NCBI RefSeq assembly: GCF_004795745.1
Contig: NZ_SDGV01000010.1
Location: 62,001 to 126,000, forward strand
DNA length: 64,000 nucleotides
Direction of reading: 5' to 3'
Source of the DNA: Vagococcus silagei
GTDB lineage: Bacteria > Bacillota > Bacilli > Lactobacillales > Vagococcaceae
A program made the translations under genes and the position numbers. Below, piece by piece: positions 46,693-55,421 of this stretch (position 1 is its first letter; every line of letters starts with the position of its first letter). Under the pieces are notes generated by a model, which saw only the letters and a program-made list of their open reading frames with translations, had not been told where the DNA came from and made no database searches.

Positions 46693-46760
46693 AAAAAAAT
46701 AGTAAACGAAAATGTTGTGAAGAGGTTTTCTTCAACTCAATTTTGTTCACTATTTTTTAT
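46693..46760. terminator. Bidirectional terminator
   Basis: A long imperfect stem: AAAAAATAGT (46695-46704) pairs with ACTATTTTTT (46749-46758), with an inner GAAGA/TCTTC hairpin. Shared by fur and the convergent gene. Confidence 0.75.
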
Positions 46761-47506
46761 TTGGATTGATAAAGTTTTCTAAAATGATATTGGTCAATTA
46801 GAATTTTCGGATTGACAATATAGTCAGATTTATCAAGATAAACAATCTGTTCACTAACAAGGCCATTAACTAACTCGAATTCAACAGGTATTTGAACTTG
46901 GATTAAGAAACGCTTTGAATCGTCTTGAAGGAAGATAGTGGCTAAAACAATTGGTTTTAGTGGCTGTTTTTCGTAAAAGACAACTTGCTTTTTGACAATT
47001 TCTTTAGTTTTAAGGTGGCGATAGTAAAGAGTTGTATAGCTAAGTTTTTCATTTTGTAAGATTTGTTGAATGTGCTCTTGTTTAACAGGTTGAAGTTTTG
47101 CAATTTGAAACTCTTGATTGAGCAGTCGTTTTGCTTTAGCATCTTTTGAAAAGAAGTCTTGGTTTGCAAGTTCTGTGAGATGAGTTTCAATATCATGAAA
47201 TAATTCTTTCTCCATTTTTGCTGTTTCACGTTGAGATGTGAGGTAGGCAGGAAGTGCTATGATGAAAAATCCTAAAATAAATAGGCTTGTTAAAACAATA
47301 AGCAAGATATGAAATTGATCTCTCAAGATAAAATAAAAGAACCCGGAAAGAACAATAATCGGAGGAAGACAAATCATGAGTGAAAGTAAATAAATCCGTT
47401 TTTTTTCTTCATAAAAGTCTGATAATTTTGTTGTATATTTATCGCCGTTGACACCAATTAGACGAAATAACTTTAAGTGTGGATTTACTTTTAATTTGGG
47501 AAACAC
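46757..47506 (-). CDS. Uncharacterised protein with two membrane helices
   Basis: A 249-residue protein with no recognised family. Two adjacent hydrophobic helices (about 38-60 and 66-88) follow a roughly 36-residue basic N-terminus. The C-terminal 160 residues are cytoplasmic-looking, with a helical segment (METEKELFHDIETHL type) and later beta strands (IVLATIFLQDDSKRFLIQVQIPVEFELV). Starts at GTG 47506, with AAAGGAG about 12 nt upstream. Convergent with fur and divergent from xerD. Confidence 0.65.
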   Translation of the reverse strand: MFPKLKVNPHLKLFRLIGVNGDKYTTKLSDFYEEKKRIYLLSLMICLPPIIVLSGFFYFILRDQFHILLIVLTSLFILGFFIIALPAYLTSQRETAKMEKELFHDIETHLTELANQDFFSKDAKAKRLLNQEFQIAKLQPVKQEHIQQILQNEKLSYTTLYYRHLKTKEIVKKQVVFYEKQPLKPIVLATIFLQDDSKRFLIQVQIPVEFELVNGLVSEQIVYLDKSDYIVNPKILIDQYHFRKLYQSK

Positions 47507-47659
47507 TCGGGTCCCACTCCTTTCCTGTGCAATATTCTTATTGTATATGTTAGACGATTAAAAGTCTATGACCTCGGACATTTTTTTTAAAATAGTTTAC
47601 ATAATAATAGAATTAAGTCATAAAAGCTGTTAAAATGAATAAGTTAGTGAGGGATAGCG

Positions 47660-48553
47660 ATGAAAAACGATTTCGAAGAATATCTTCATTATTTAAAAAT
47701 TGAGCGCGGCTTATCAGAAAATACTATATTAAGTTATCGTCGCGATTTAACAAGTTATTTATTATTTTTAGAAAAAGCAAATGTAACATCGTGGGATGAT
47801 ATTTCACGATATTTTATTTTGGACTTTCTCGAACAAATGAAACAGGATAACAAATCTTCTGCGACAATTATTCGTATGATTTCAAGTTTACGTCGTTTTC
47901 ATCAATTCTTACGTCAAGAAAGATACGCTGAGGCGGATCCAATGCAACATATTGATACACCGAAAAAGCAACAACATTTGCCACAAACGTTATCAGTAGA
48001 GGAAGTTGAGCGTATTATTGAAGCGCCAGACACGACGACTATTTTGGGAATTCGTGACCGAACTATTCTTGAAGTGATGTATGCAACGGGATTACGTGTC
48101 AGCGAACTAATTAATTTAAAATTAGATAATTTACATTTATCATTAGGTTTATTACAGACCGTTGGTAAAGGTGATAAAGAACGAATTGTTCCTTTGGGAG
48201 ATACAGCAATTAGTTGGGTTGAACAGTACTTGGATGAAGTTCGTCCTTCGTTAGTTCTAAAAGCGAATGAAGATCAAGGCTATCTATTTTTAAACTATCA
48301 AGGAACTGGATTTTCAAGACAAGGAATTTGGAAAAATTTAAAAGTGTATGTCGTAGAAGCAGGTATTACAAAAGAAGTAACGCCCCATACACTACGCCAT
48401 AGCTTTGCAACACACCTACTTGAGAATGGTGCCGATTTACGGGTTGTCCAAGAGTTACTAGGTCATGCGGATATTTCAACAACACAAATATATACACATA
48501 TTAGCAAAAAGCGAATGACAGATGTCTACAAACAGTATTTTCCAAGAGCATAG
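47660..48553 (+). CDS. xerD: Site-specific tyrosine recombinase XerD
   Basis: Resolves chromosome dimers at dif with XerC. It has 297 residues. N-terminal SAM-like core-binding domain, then catalytic residues R146, K170, H243, R246, H269 and nucleophile Y278. XerD rather than XerC is inferred from the neighbouring scpA-scpB (same order in Bacillus ripX-scpAB contexts) and from the other copy being beside hslVU-codY. GTGAGGG precedes the ATG. scpA begins 13 nt later. Confidence 0.93.
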   Translation: MKNDFEEYLHYLKIERGLSENTILSYRRDLTSYLLFLEKANVTSWDDISRYFILDFLEQMKQDNKSSATIIRMISSLRRFHQFLRQERYAEADPMQHIDTPKKQQHLPQTLSVEEVERIIEAPDTTTILGIRDRTILEVMYATGLRVSELINLKLDNLHLSLGLLQTVGKGDKERIVPLGDTAISWVEQYLDEVRPSLVLKANEDQGYLFLNYQGTGFSRQGIWKNLKVYVVEAGITKEVTPHTLRHSFATHLLENGADLRVVQELLGHADISTTQIYTHISKKRMTDVYKQYFPRA

Positions 48554-48566
48554 ATAGAGGTAAATA

Positions 48567-49304
48567 ATGGAAGAATTAAAGATAAAATTAGATGTATTTG
48601 AAGGGCCACTTGACTTGCTACTTCATTTGATAAAAACACTCGAAATTGATATTTACGATATTCCAATCGCAGAAATTACCGAACAATACATGGCTTATAT
48701 TCGTTCAATGCAATTACTTGATTTGGAAGTTGCAGGTGAGTATATTGTAATGGCGGCAACGTTAATGTCGATTAAGAGTAAGATGTTGTTACCCCAGGTT
48801 GCAGTCAACTTTGATGATGACGAAATTTATGAAGAAGATCCGCGTGAGAAGTTGGTAAATCAACTTTTAGAATACCGGAAATTTAAGTATGCCGCGACCA
48901 TTTTAAAAGAGCGAGAAGAAGAAAGAGAAGGTTTCTTTACAAAAGAAGCAACCAATCTCGATGAATATCGCGATGAAGTTCCTAAAATGAAACCTAATGA
49001 AGTGACGATTATCGATTTATTTCTTGCGTTTCATGATGTGGTAAATCGAAAAGAGCTTCAAGAGCTAATTGAGGTTAATGTTACAAGTGATTCTTATACA
49101 ATTGAAGATAAGATGAATGAACTATTAACAACAATTTCTTTATTAGATAAACATGAAACCATTGATTTTGTTTCGCTCTTTAAAATGAGAACCAAAACAG
49201 AAGTTGTAACAACTTTTATGGCAATGCTCGAATTAATGAAAGATGGGAAGATTAGAGCCTATCAAGAAAATATCAATGAACCAATTCAATTGGCTTGTTG
49301 TTAG
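48567..49304 (+). CDS. scpA: Segregation and condensation protein A
   Basis: Kleisin subunit of the SMC condensin complex. It has 245 residues. N-terminal SMC-neck-binding domain (FEGPLDLLLHLIKTLEIDIYDIPI), helical linker, C-terminal winged helix. Operon with xerD upstream and scpB 18 nt downstream. Confidence 0.95.
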   Translation: MEELKIKLDVFEGPLDLLLHLIKTLEIDIYDIPIAEITEQYMAYIRSMQLLDLEVAGEYIVMAATLMSIKSKMLLPQVAVNFDDDEIYEEDPREKLVNQLLEYRKFKYAATILKEREEEREGFFTKEATNLDEYRDEVPKMKPNEVTIIDLFLAFHDVVNRKELQELIEVNVTSDSYTIEDKMNELLTTISLLDKHETIDFVSLFKMRTKTEVVTTFMAMLELMKDGKIRAYQENINEPIQLACC

Positions 49305-49322
49305 TGGTAAGTGAGGAAAACA

Positions 49323-49934
49323 ATGAATAAATTAAGTCAAATTGAGGTCTTACTATTTGTATCAGGTAATGAAGGAGTGACGCTTGAAGAATTAGCACAT
49401 GTGATTGGTTGTTCTACGTCCGAGACATATGACTTGATCCAGGTATTAATAAAAAAATATCATGATGATGAATTATCGGGAATGAGTATTTTAGAAGTTG
49501 GCAATGTCTTTTTGCTAACAACTAAACAAGAATATTCAAACCTTTTGAAAAAATTTGCAGCATCATCAGTGACGCAGAGCTTGTCCCAAGCAGCGATTGA
49601 ATGTTTGGCGATTGTAGCATACAAACAACCAATTACACGTATTGAATTAGAAGAAATCAGAGGTGTGAATTCTTCTGGTTCGATTCAACGCTTAATTTCG
49701 CGTCAGTTAATTACTGAAAAAGGCCGTAAAGATAGTCCGGGAAGACCAATTCTTTACGGAACAACACCTTATTTCTTAGATTACTTTGGATTAAAAGACC
49801 TGAGTAGTCTTCCAGCAATAACAGAACTTGAAGAAGAAGCAGAAAAAGCGATTCCAAATGATTTATTCTTCGATCGTTTTAAAGAAAAATTTGATGAGAT
49901 AGATAGCGAAAACAAAACTGAGATGGGGGAATAA
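49323..49934 (+). CDS. scpB: Segregation and condensation protein B
   Basis: A 203-residue partner of ScpA; two winged-helix domains that dimerise and bind the ScpA linker. Visible motifs: EVLLFVSGNEGVTLEEL and AIECLAIVAYKQPITRIEIEEIRG-type helix, GRPILYGTT. ATG 49323 with GTGAGG 6 nt upstream is preferred to the GTG at 49311. rluB starts 2 nt after the stop. Confidence 0.95.
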   Translation: MNKLSQIEVLLFVSGNEGVTLEELAHVIGCSTSETYDLIQVLIKKYHDDELSGMSILEVGNVFLLTTKQEYSNLLKKFAASSVTQSLSQAAIECLAIVAYKQPITRIELEEIRGVNSSGSIQRLISRQLITEKGRKDSPGRPILYGTTPYFLDYFGLKDLSSLPAITELEEEAEKAIPNDLFFDRFKEKFDEIDSENKTEMGE

Positions 49935-49936
49935 TA

Positions 49937-50692
49937 ATGGAAAGATTACAAAAAGTAATGGCGCACTGCGGTGTCGCATCAAGAAGAAATTCAGAGAAAA
50001 TGATTACAGAAGGTCGAGTTAAAGTCAATGGTCAATTGGTGACAGAATTAGGGGTAAAAGTATCTGCTAGTGACGCAATTGAAGTGGATGGTGTTCCGAT
50101 TTATCAAGAAGAACCTGTTTACTTCCTATTCTATAAACCAAAGGGTGTTATTTCAGCTGTCAGTGATGATCGTGAACGTTCAGTTGTGACAGATTATTTC
50201 CCAAGTGTTCATGAACGTATTTTTCCAGTAGGACGTTTAGATTTTGATACTTCAGGTATCTTGCTTATGACAAATGATGGTGAGTTTTCTAATTTACTAA
50301 CTCACCCAAGTCATGAAGTGCCAAAAATTTATATTGCAAAAGTTAAAGGAAACCCACTTAAAGAGGACTTAAAAGCTCTTGAGACAGGTGTTGAAATTGA
50401 TGGACGTAAAACTGCGCCTGCAGTCGCTAAATTAAAATCATCAGACATTCAAAAGAAAACGGCGATTGTTGAATTAACAATTCACGAGGGTCGTAATCAT
50501 CAAGTTAAGAAAATGTTTGAAGCGATTGGTTTTCCAGTTTTAAAATTGAAAAGAGAACAAATTGGTCATTTGACCTTAACAGGTTTAAATCCAGGCGAAT
50601 ATCGTGAATTATCAAAAAAAGAAGTAAGTCAGTTGACAGTTGATGCGAAAGGCTTAAAAACAGGTCGTCGTCATACACGTCAGACAAAGTAA
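49937..50692 (+). CDS. rluB: 23S rRNA pseudouridine synthase B
   Basis: Modifies U2605-equivalent (E. coli numbering) of 23S rRNA. It has 251 residues: N-terminal S4 RNA-binding domain (ERLQKVMAHCGVASRRNSEKMI), then an RsuA/RluB catalytic domain with GRLDFDTSGILL (catalytic Asp) and EGRNHQVKKM. Basic C-terminus (TGRRHTRQTK). Last gene of the xerD-scpA-scpB-rluB operon. Confidence 0.94.
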   Translation: MERLQKVMAHCGVASRRNSEKMITEGRVKVNGQLVTELGVKVSASDAIEVDGVPIYQEEPVYFLFYKPKGVISAVSDDRERSVVTDYFPSVHERIFPVGRLDFDTSGILLMTNDGEFSNLLTHPSHEVPKIYIAKVKGNPLKEDLKALETGVEIDGRKTAPAVAKLKSSDIQKKTAIVELTIHEGRNHQVKKMFEAIGFPVLKLKREQIGHLTLTGLNPGEYRELSKKEVSQLTVDAKGLKTGRRHTRQTK

Positions 50693-50720
50693 TTGCAACT
50701 TACTAAAAATTAGTTATAAT
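50693..50720 (+). promoter_or_regulatory. ribU promoter
   Basis: TTGCAA (50693-50698), 16 bp, TATAAT (50715-50720), immediately after the rluB stop. Confidence 0.8.
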
Positions 50721-50743
50721 GAACTTATATAAAAATAAATAAA

Positions 50744-50945
50744 GGTCGTCTTCACGGGCAGGGTGTAATTCCCGACCGGTGGTTATAGTCCACGAACTTT
50801 ACAAACCGTTTGTAAAGCCGATTTGGTGAAATTCCAAAACCGACAGTTAAAGTCTGGAGTAAAGAAGATAGAGCTTATTTGAGAATGCAATCAAGTGAGC
50901 GCTGTTTTGTTATGCTTTTGTGTGACGAAAACGGCGCCTTTTTGT
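50744..50945 (+). ncRNA. FMN riboswitch (RFN element) with terminator
   Basis: The RFN core is clear: GGGCAGGGTGTAATTCCCGACCGG, GTCCACGA, GGTGAAATTCCAAAACCGACAGT and AGTCTGGA (about 50755-50860). An attenuator hairpin follows: GCGCTGTTTTG (50899-50909) with CGAAAACGGCGC (50926-50937), then five T. FMN binding should favour the terminator and lower ribU expression. Confidence 0.96.
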
Positions 50946-50989
50946 ATCCTTAAATAGTCTCGGGAGATGATCCATAGGAGGATTTTCAG

Positions 50990-51577
50990 ATGAGAAAAAC
51001 AAAAACGGAAAAAATGGTGGTTTTATCGTTACTTGCAGGAATGGCATTTATATTATTGAAACTAGATTTCTTTATTTTGCCAACTTTTCCATGGATGAAA
51101 CTAGATTTTAGTGATATTCCAATTTTAATTGGCACATTAATTTACGGTCCGATTTCAGGGATTATCATTGCGTTTATTCGTTCGTTGCTGAACTATGTTA
51201 TGAGTGGCGCAGATTTAGGTAGTTTGATTGGAAATACGACAGGTTTTGTTGCGTCGGTTCTTTTTCTGTTGCCAATACATTTCTTTATGAAAAAGAAAAA
51301 TAATATCAAAGGATTAGTAACAGGAACTTTTGTTTCAACGTTACTTTTAACAGGTTTTATGGCAGTTGCAAATTATTTTGTCATTTTACCGATATACTTG
51401 TTCGTTTTAAAATTAAACTTCGAGATGCCGATGTCTGAAATGATTATTTTTGGTGTTATTCCATTTAACTTAATTAAAGGCGTATTTGTTAGTCTTATCT
51501 TTGGCGTGACTTATAAAAAAATAATCCCAATTCTTGAAAAAAGAATGCAAATCAATTCGAAAGCCAGTTTAAAATAA
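50990..51577 (+). CDS. ribU: Riboflavin ECF transporter substrate-binding subunit
   Basis: S component of an energy-coupling-factor transporter that takes up riboflavin together with a shared EcfAAT module (not in this window). It has 195 residues and six membrane helices. FmnP/RibU features: FPWMKLDFSDIPILIGTLIYGP and AFIRSLLNYV. No riboflavin synthesis genes are seen near it. Preceded by the FMN riboswitch. Confidence 0.94.
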   Translation: MRKTKTEKMVVLSLLAGMAFILLKLDFFILPTFPWMKLDFSDIPILIGTLIYGPISGIIIAFIRSLLNYVMSGADLGSLIGNTTGFVASVLFLLPIHFFMKKKNNIKGLVTGTFVSTLLLTGFMAVANYFVILPIYLFVLKLNFEMPMSEMIIFGVIPFNLIKGVFVSLIFGVTYKKIIPILEKRMQINSKASLK

Positions 51578-51609
51578 AAGTAACAATTTGATTATATAAA
51601 AATAACTTG

Positions 51610-51637
51610 CGAGCAAATTTAATTTGCTCGTTTTTTC
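51610..51637 (+). terminator. ribU terminator
   Basis: CGAGCAAA (51610-51617) pairs with TTTGCTCG (51623-51630), then six T. Confidence 0.88.
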
Positions 51638-51785
51638 TACTTATTATTTCTTTATTATTACTAATATGTTACAATCTATTCATTGATTAATTTTAATGCC
51701 ACAAATAGAAAGTTTGTGTCTTTAAAGGTAAAATATAATATATTTATTTGAAAAACTAATAATGAATACTTTGAAATACAATGAA

Positions 51786-51814
51786 ATATTTGCAATATTT
51801 GCAACAAATTTGTT
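51786..51814 (+). repeat. Tandem 9-mer and adjoining palindrome upstream of oatA
   Basis: ATATTTGCA occurs twice in perfect tandem (51786-51794, 51795-51803), directly followed by the 12-bp perfect palindrome AACAAATTTGTT (51803-51814). It lies 44 bp before the oatA start and may be a regulator site. The remainder of 51640-51785 is AT-rich, with a TATAAT at 51734-51739 but no matching -35. Confidence 0.45.
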
Positions 51815-51857
51815 ACGAATAATTTTTATTATAAAGAATGAGGGATGATTGACATTT

Positions 51858-53729
51858 ATGGCAAATAGAAAATACATTACAGGAATTGACGGAATGCGCT
51901 CGATTGCTGTGATTGGTGTAATTATATATCATTTGTTACCAGATAAAATGCCTGGAGGATACCTAGGGGTACCACTATTTTTTGTTATTTCTGGATATTT
52001 AATGACAGATATTCTTTTGAGTGAATGGGCCAATCGACAGAAAATAAAATTACTTGATTTTTACCGTCGACGGGCAAGAAGAATTTACCCTTCGTTAATT
52101 TTATTATTTCTAGTGTTTGGATCAATCGCAGTATTTTTACCAAAAACTTTTTTAAATGATTTTAGAGGAATTACGACTACAAGTTTATTAAATGTAAATA
52201 ATTTTTGGCAGATCATCAATGGCGCTTCATATTTTGATCGTTTTACAAATCACTCATCATTTACACACTTGTGGTCACTTTCTATTGAAGGCCAGTTTTA
52301 CCTGACGTGGCCAATTATTGTTGCTATTACGATGTTTAAAGATAATTCTGGTAAGTTATTAAAGCGCCTTACAGGCATATTAATTATTTTATCTGCGTCA
52401 GCAATGATTATTCTTTATACACCGGAATCAATTAATCGTGTTTATTACGGAACAGATACCCGTTTATTCTCGATCTTAATGGGTGCATACTTATCATTGT
52501 GGATGCGAGAAAATAGTTTGAAACTGAAGAAATTTAGAATGAGTGCCGGCATTTGGATGTTTCTATCGACATTTGTATTAATCATTCTTGGCTTTGTATT
52601 TTTAGGTGATACTTTGAATATTGTGTATCGTGGTGGAATGTTTGTCTTTAGTTTAGTATCAACACTATTTTTATTTACAATTATTCAGAGTCCGTTTGCA
52701 AATCGAGTAATGACTAATGTGATTTTAAAATGGATTGGAACAAGAAGTTACGAGATCTATTTGGTTCAATTTCCAGTGATGATTATTTATGAATCCTTAA
52801 TGAAGTTGGATGGATCGTTACCGTGGTTACATTTTACAGTTCAAATTATTTTAATCTTATCAATTTCAGAATTGTTCTATCAACTTGTCTTTTTATTGCG
52901 TCATTATGAAATTGATTTGTCTAATTTGAAAACCAATTTCGGATCAGTTAGCCAAAAAATTGGTGCAAGTTTGGTAATTATCTCGATGATTTTATTCTCA
53001 GTTAGTTTTGTTCAAGCCTCAACTGGAAAAACTGAAGATAGTTTAAAACTTCAAAAACAACTTGAGGAAAATCAAAAGTTGGTTGAGACAAAAAACAAAG
53101 AAAATAAACCCAAGCCAGAAGATTCAAAAACAACAAAGACAACTGAGACGAAAGAAACAACGTCTTCAAGTGAAAAAGAAAAAGAGAAATCAGAAACAGA
53201 ATCAACTGAACAAAAATCTGAAGAAATCACACCTGAAGAGTATCAAGAAGCACAACAATTAAATATTTCTGCGATTGGCGACTCTGTTCTCTTAAGTGCT
53301 GCGCCAAGCTTGCAGACTATTTTTCCTAAATTAATTGTAGATGCTGAAGTTGGACGTCAATTTAACAAATCGTCACAAGCAGTGAAAAAACTAGTTGATA
53401 ATAATCAACTGGGTGATGCTGTAATTATTGTGTTAGGAACCAATGGTGCTTTTAGTTCTAATGATGTTGATAATTTAATGGGTCAATTAGGTGATCGACC
53501 TGTATTCTTCGTTAATACTATGGTTGAACGTTATTGGCAAAAATCGGTTAATGATGAATTAAATCAAACAGTTCAACGTTACAAGAATGCACATCTGTTT
53601 GATTGGAAGACAGCATCTGCTGGGCATAATGACTGGTTAGAGGAAGATAATGTTCATATGAATAAGGTTGGAGCGGAGAATTTTAGTAAACTTCTCGCAA
53701 ATCAAGTCATCGAAGAAGTCGATGAGTAA
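51858..53729 (+). CDS. oatA: Peptidoglycan O-acetyltransferase OatA-like (acyltransferase 3 + SGNH)
   Basis: Transfers acetyl groups across the membrane onto muramic acid O-6, giving lysozyme resistance. It has 623 residues from ATG 51858. N-terminal acyltransferase-3 domain with about ten or eleven membrane helices (GMRSIAVIGVIIYHL; HLWSLSIEGQFYLTWP). A low-complexity Lys/Glu/Thr/Ser linker follows (about 395-455), then an extracellular SGNH domain with nucleophile S476 (GDSVLL) and D597xxH600. A TTG at 51849 is a possible alternative start. It is monocistronic. Teichoic-acid or other polysaccharide acetylation cannot be excluded. Confidence 0.9.
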   Translation: MANRKYITGIDGMRSIAVIGVIIYHLLPDKMPGGYLGVPLFFVISGYLMTDILLSEWANRQKIKLLDFYRRRARRIYPSLILLFLVFGSIAVFLPKTFLNDFRGITTTSLLNVNNFWQIINGASYFDRFTNHSSFTHLWSLSIEGQFYLTWPIIVAITMFKDNSGKLLKRLTGILIILSASAMIILYTPESINRVYYGTDTRLFSILMGAYLSLWMRENSLKLKKFRMSAGIWMFLSTFVLIILGFVFLGDTLNIVYRGGMFVFSLVSTLFLFTIIQSPFANRVMTNVILKWIGTRSYEIYLVQFPVMIIYESLMKLDGSLPWLHFTVQIILILSISELFYQLVFLLRHYEIDLSNLKTNFGSVSQKIGASLVIISMILFSVSFVQASTGKTEDSLKLQKQLEENQKLVETKNKENKPKPEDSKTTKTTETKETTSSSEKEKEKSETESTEQKSEEITPEEYQEAQQLNISAIGDSVLLSAAPSLQTIFPKLIVDAEVGRQFNKSSQAVKKLVDNNQLGDAVIIVLGTNGAFSSNDVDNLMGQLGDRPVFFVNTMVERYWQKSVNDELNQTVQRYKNAHLFDWKTASAGHNDWLEEDNVHMNKVGAENFSKLLANQVIEEVDE

Positions 53730-53743
53730 ATAAAGATTAAAGC

Positions 53744-53782
53744 AAAAATAGTCGGTGTATGATGGAGCGGCTATTTTTTTTA
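53744..53782 (+). terminator. oatA terminator
   Basis: AAAAATAG (53745-53752) pairs with CTATTTTT (53772-53779), with further imperfect pairing inside, and more T. Confidence 0.75.
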
Positions 53783-53786
53783 ATCA

Positions 53787-53824
53787 AAATTAGCAGTTGT
53801 TACATCCGATTGCTAATTTTTTGA
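53787..53824 (+). terminator. Second hairpin in tandem after oatA
   Basis: AAAATTAGCA (53787-53796) pairs with TGCTAATTTT (53812-53821), then T. A backup terminator, or a hairpin active on both strands. Confidence 0.6.
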
Positions 53825-53874
53825 ATAAATTGTGTCATTTTTATGTAAAAATCATTAAATTCTGACAATTCATT

Positions 53875-53903
53875 TGTTTTAAAAACACGAGTGTGATACA
53901 TTT
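53875..53903 (+). promoter_or_regulatory. Promoter of the xerC-hslVU-codY operon
   Basis: TTGTTT (53875-53880), 17 bp, TACATT (53898-53903) with a TG extension. Confidence 0.6.
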
Positions 53904-53933
53904 ATCGTGTGAAATCAAGAAGGGAATTTTTAT

Positions 53934-54824
53934 ATGGAAAATTTAGCAAATTTTTTAAGATATCTTGATCTTGAACGTAACTATTCAGTTTTAACACAAT
54001 TGGCTTACGAAGAAGATATTAATGATTTTTTTGAATTTCTTAAAGAGACTGGTAGCGATGATTATCTTATGATTACAACGCAAGATGTTCGAATTTATTT
54101 AAGCGCTTTATACGATAGGAAATACAGTCGAAATTCCATTAGTCGAAAAATTTCTAGCTTACGTTCATTTTATAACTTTTTATTAAAGCAAAATGTGATT
54201 GTCGAAAATCCCTTCGAGCTTATTCATTTGAAGAAAGGATCGACTAAATTACCTCGCTTTTTTTACGAGAAGGAAATGGCAGCTCTTTTTGAGGCTGTTG
54301 AGGGAGATGAAGCTTTACAAGTTAGGAATCGAACTTTATTGGAAGTTTTGTATGGTTCGGGGTTACGTGTTTCCGAATGTGTCAACTTAAAAATCGGTGA
54401 CATTGATTTTGACCATCAAGTCTTTCTAGTTCATGGTAAAGGGAATAAGGATCGTTATGTGCCATTTGGATCCTACGCTATGGAGGAAATACAAAATTAT
54501 TTAATAAGTGCACGTCAAAATTTAATCGCTCCATTGACAGAAACGCATGACTTCTTATTTGTAAATGCAAGAGGTAAACCGTTAACTGTTAGAGGAATTC
54601 AATATATTTTGAAAGAGATTGTTAAGAAAAGTAGCTTAACTTCAGATATTCATCCTCATATGTTACGTCATACTTTCGCAACTCATCTCATGAATAATGG
54701 AGCAGATATGAGAACAGTCCAAGAATTATTAGGACATGCAAGTTTATCATCAACTCAAATTTATACACACGTAACAACAGAAAATTTACAAAAAAGTTAT
54801 CGTAATTTTCATCCGCGTGCTTAA
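53934..54824 (+). CDS. xerC: Site-specific tyrosine recombinase XerC (CodV)
   Basis: Partner of XerD in dimer resolution. It has 296 residues. Catalytic R145, K169, H242, R245, H268 and Y277 are all present. First gene of xerC-hslV-hslU-codY, the codVWXY order of Bacillus, which supports XerC over a phage integrase. AAGGGA precedes the ATG. Confidence 0.94.
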   Translation: MENLANFLRYLDLERNYSVLTQLAYEEDINDFFEFLKETGSDDYLMITTQDVRIYLSALYDRKYSRNSISRKISSLRSFYNFLLKQNVIVENPFELIHLKKGSTKLPRFFYEKEMAALFEAVEGDEALQVRNRTLLEVLYGSGLRVSECVNLKIGDIDFDHQVFLVHGKGNKDRYVPFGSYAMEEIQNYLISARQNLIAPLTETHDFLFVNARGKPLTVRGIQYILKEIVKKSSLTSDIHPHMLRHTFATHLMNNGADMRTVQELLGHASLSSTQIYTHVTTENLQKSYRNFHPRA

Positions 54825-54860
54825 GGTATTATTATATTATTAAAGATTAGGAGAATTACT

Positions 54861-55409
54861 ATGGGATATACAACATTTCATTCAACAACAATTTGTGCAG
54901 TAGAAAAAGACGGTAAGTTTGCAATGGCAGGTGATGGCCAAGTAACGATGGGTGAATCTGTCGTAATGAAAGGAACAGCTCGTAAGGTACGCCGTATTTA
55001 TAATGATGAAGTTGTCGTTGGCTTTGCTGGTAGCGTTGCAGATGCCTTCAATCTTGAAGAGAAATTTGAAGCAAAACTAAATCAATACAAAGGTAATTTG
55101 ATGCGTGCTGCCGTAGAATTGGCAATGGAATGGCGCAGTGATAAGATGATGCAAAAATTAGAAGCGATGCTAATCGTCATGAATGATAAAGAAATGCTTG
55201 TCGTTTCTGGAACAGGTGAAGTAATTGCTCCAGATGATGGTATTTTGGCGATTGGTTCTGGTGGAAATTACGCTTTAGCTGCCGCGAGAGCAATGAAACG
55301 AAATGGTCGCACTGATATGTCTGCAGGTGAAATTGCTAAAGAAGCACTTAATGTTGCTGCTGATATTTGTGTTTATACCAATCATAATATTATCTTGGAA
55401 GAAATTTAA
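54861..55409 (+). CDS. hslV: HslV (ClpQ) peptidase subunit
   Basis: Proteasome-like peptidase of the HslUV protease; 182 residues. The core ([42 protein letters not shown]) is standard. The N-terminus is unusual: [14 protein letters not shown]. HslV needs a free N-terminal Thr (Ser in Bacillus ClpQ), yet here Met is followed by Gly-Tyr. The first Thr pair is at 4-5 and the family-typical TTI at 9-10. AGGAG is well placed before this ATG, so the start itself looks right. Operon with hslU (12 nt). Confidence 0.95.
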   Translation: MGYTTFHSTTICAVEKDGKFAMAGDGQVTMGESVVMKGTARKVRRIYNDEVVVGFAGSVADAFNLEEKFEAKLNQYKGNLMRAAVELAMEWRSDKMMQKLEAMLIVMNDKEMLVVSGTGEVIAPDDGILAIGSGGNYALAAARAMKRNGRTDMSAGEIAKEALNVAADICVYTNHNIILEEI

Positions 55410-55421
55410 GGAGAGTTTTAT

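Noticed and set aside
53002-53262. Out-of-frame open frames on both strands inside oatA
   Set aside because: They arise from the low-complexity Lys/Glu/Thr/Ser linker of OatA.
47660-54824. Tyrosine recombinases as phage or genomic-island integrases
   Set aside because: Both have the full XerC/XerD length and catalytic residues and sit in the conserved housekeeping operons with scpAB and hslVU-codY; no attachment repeats or phage genes nearby.
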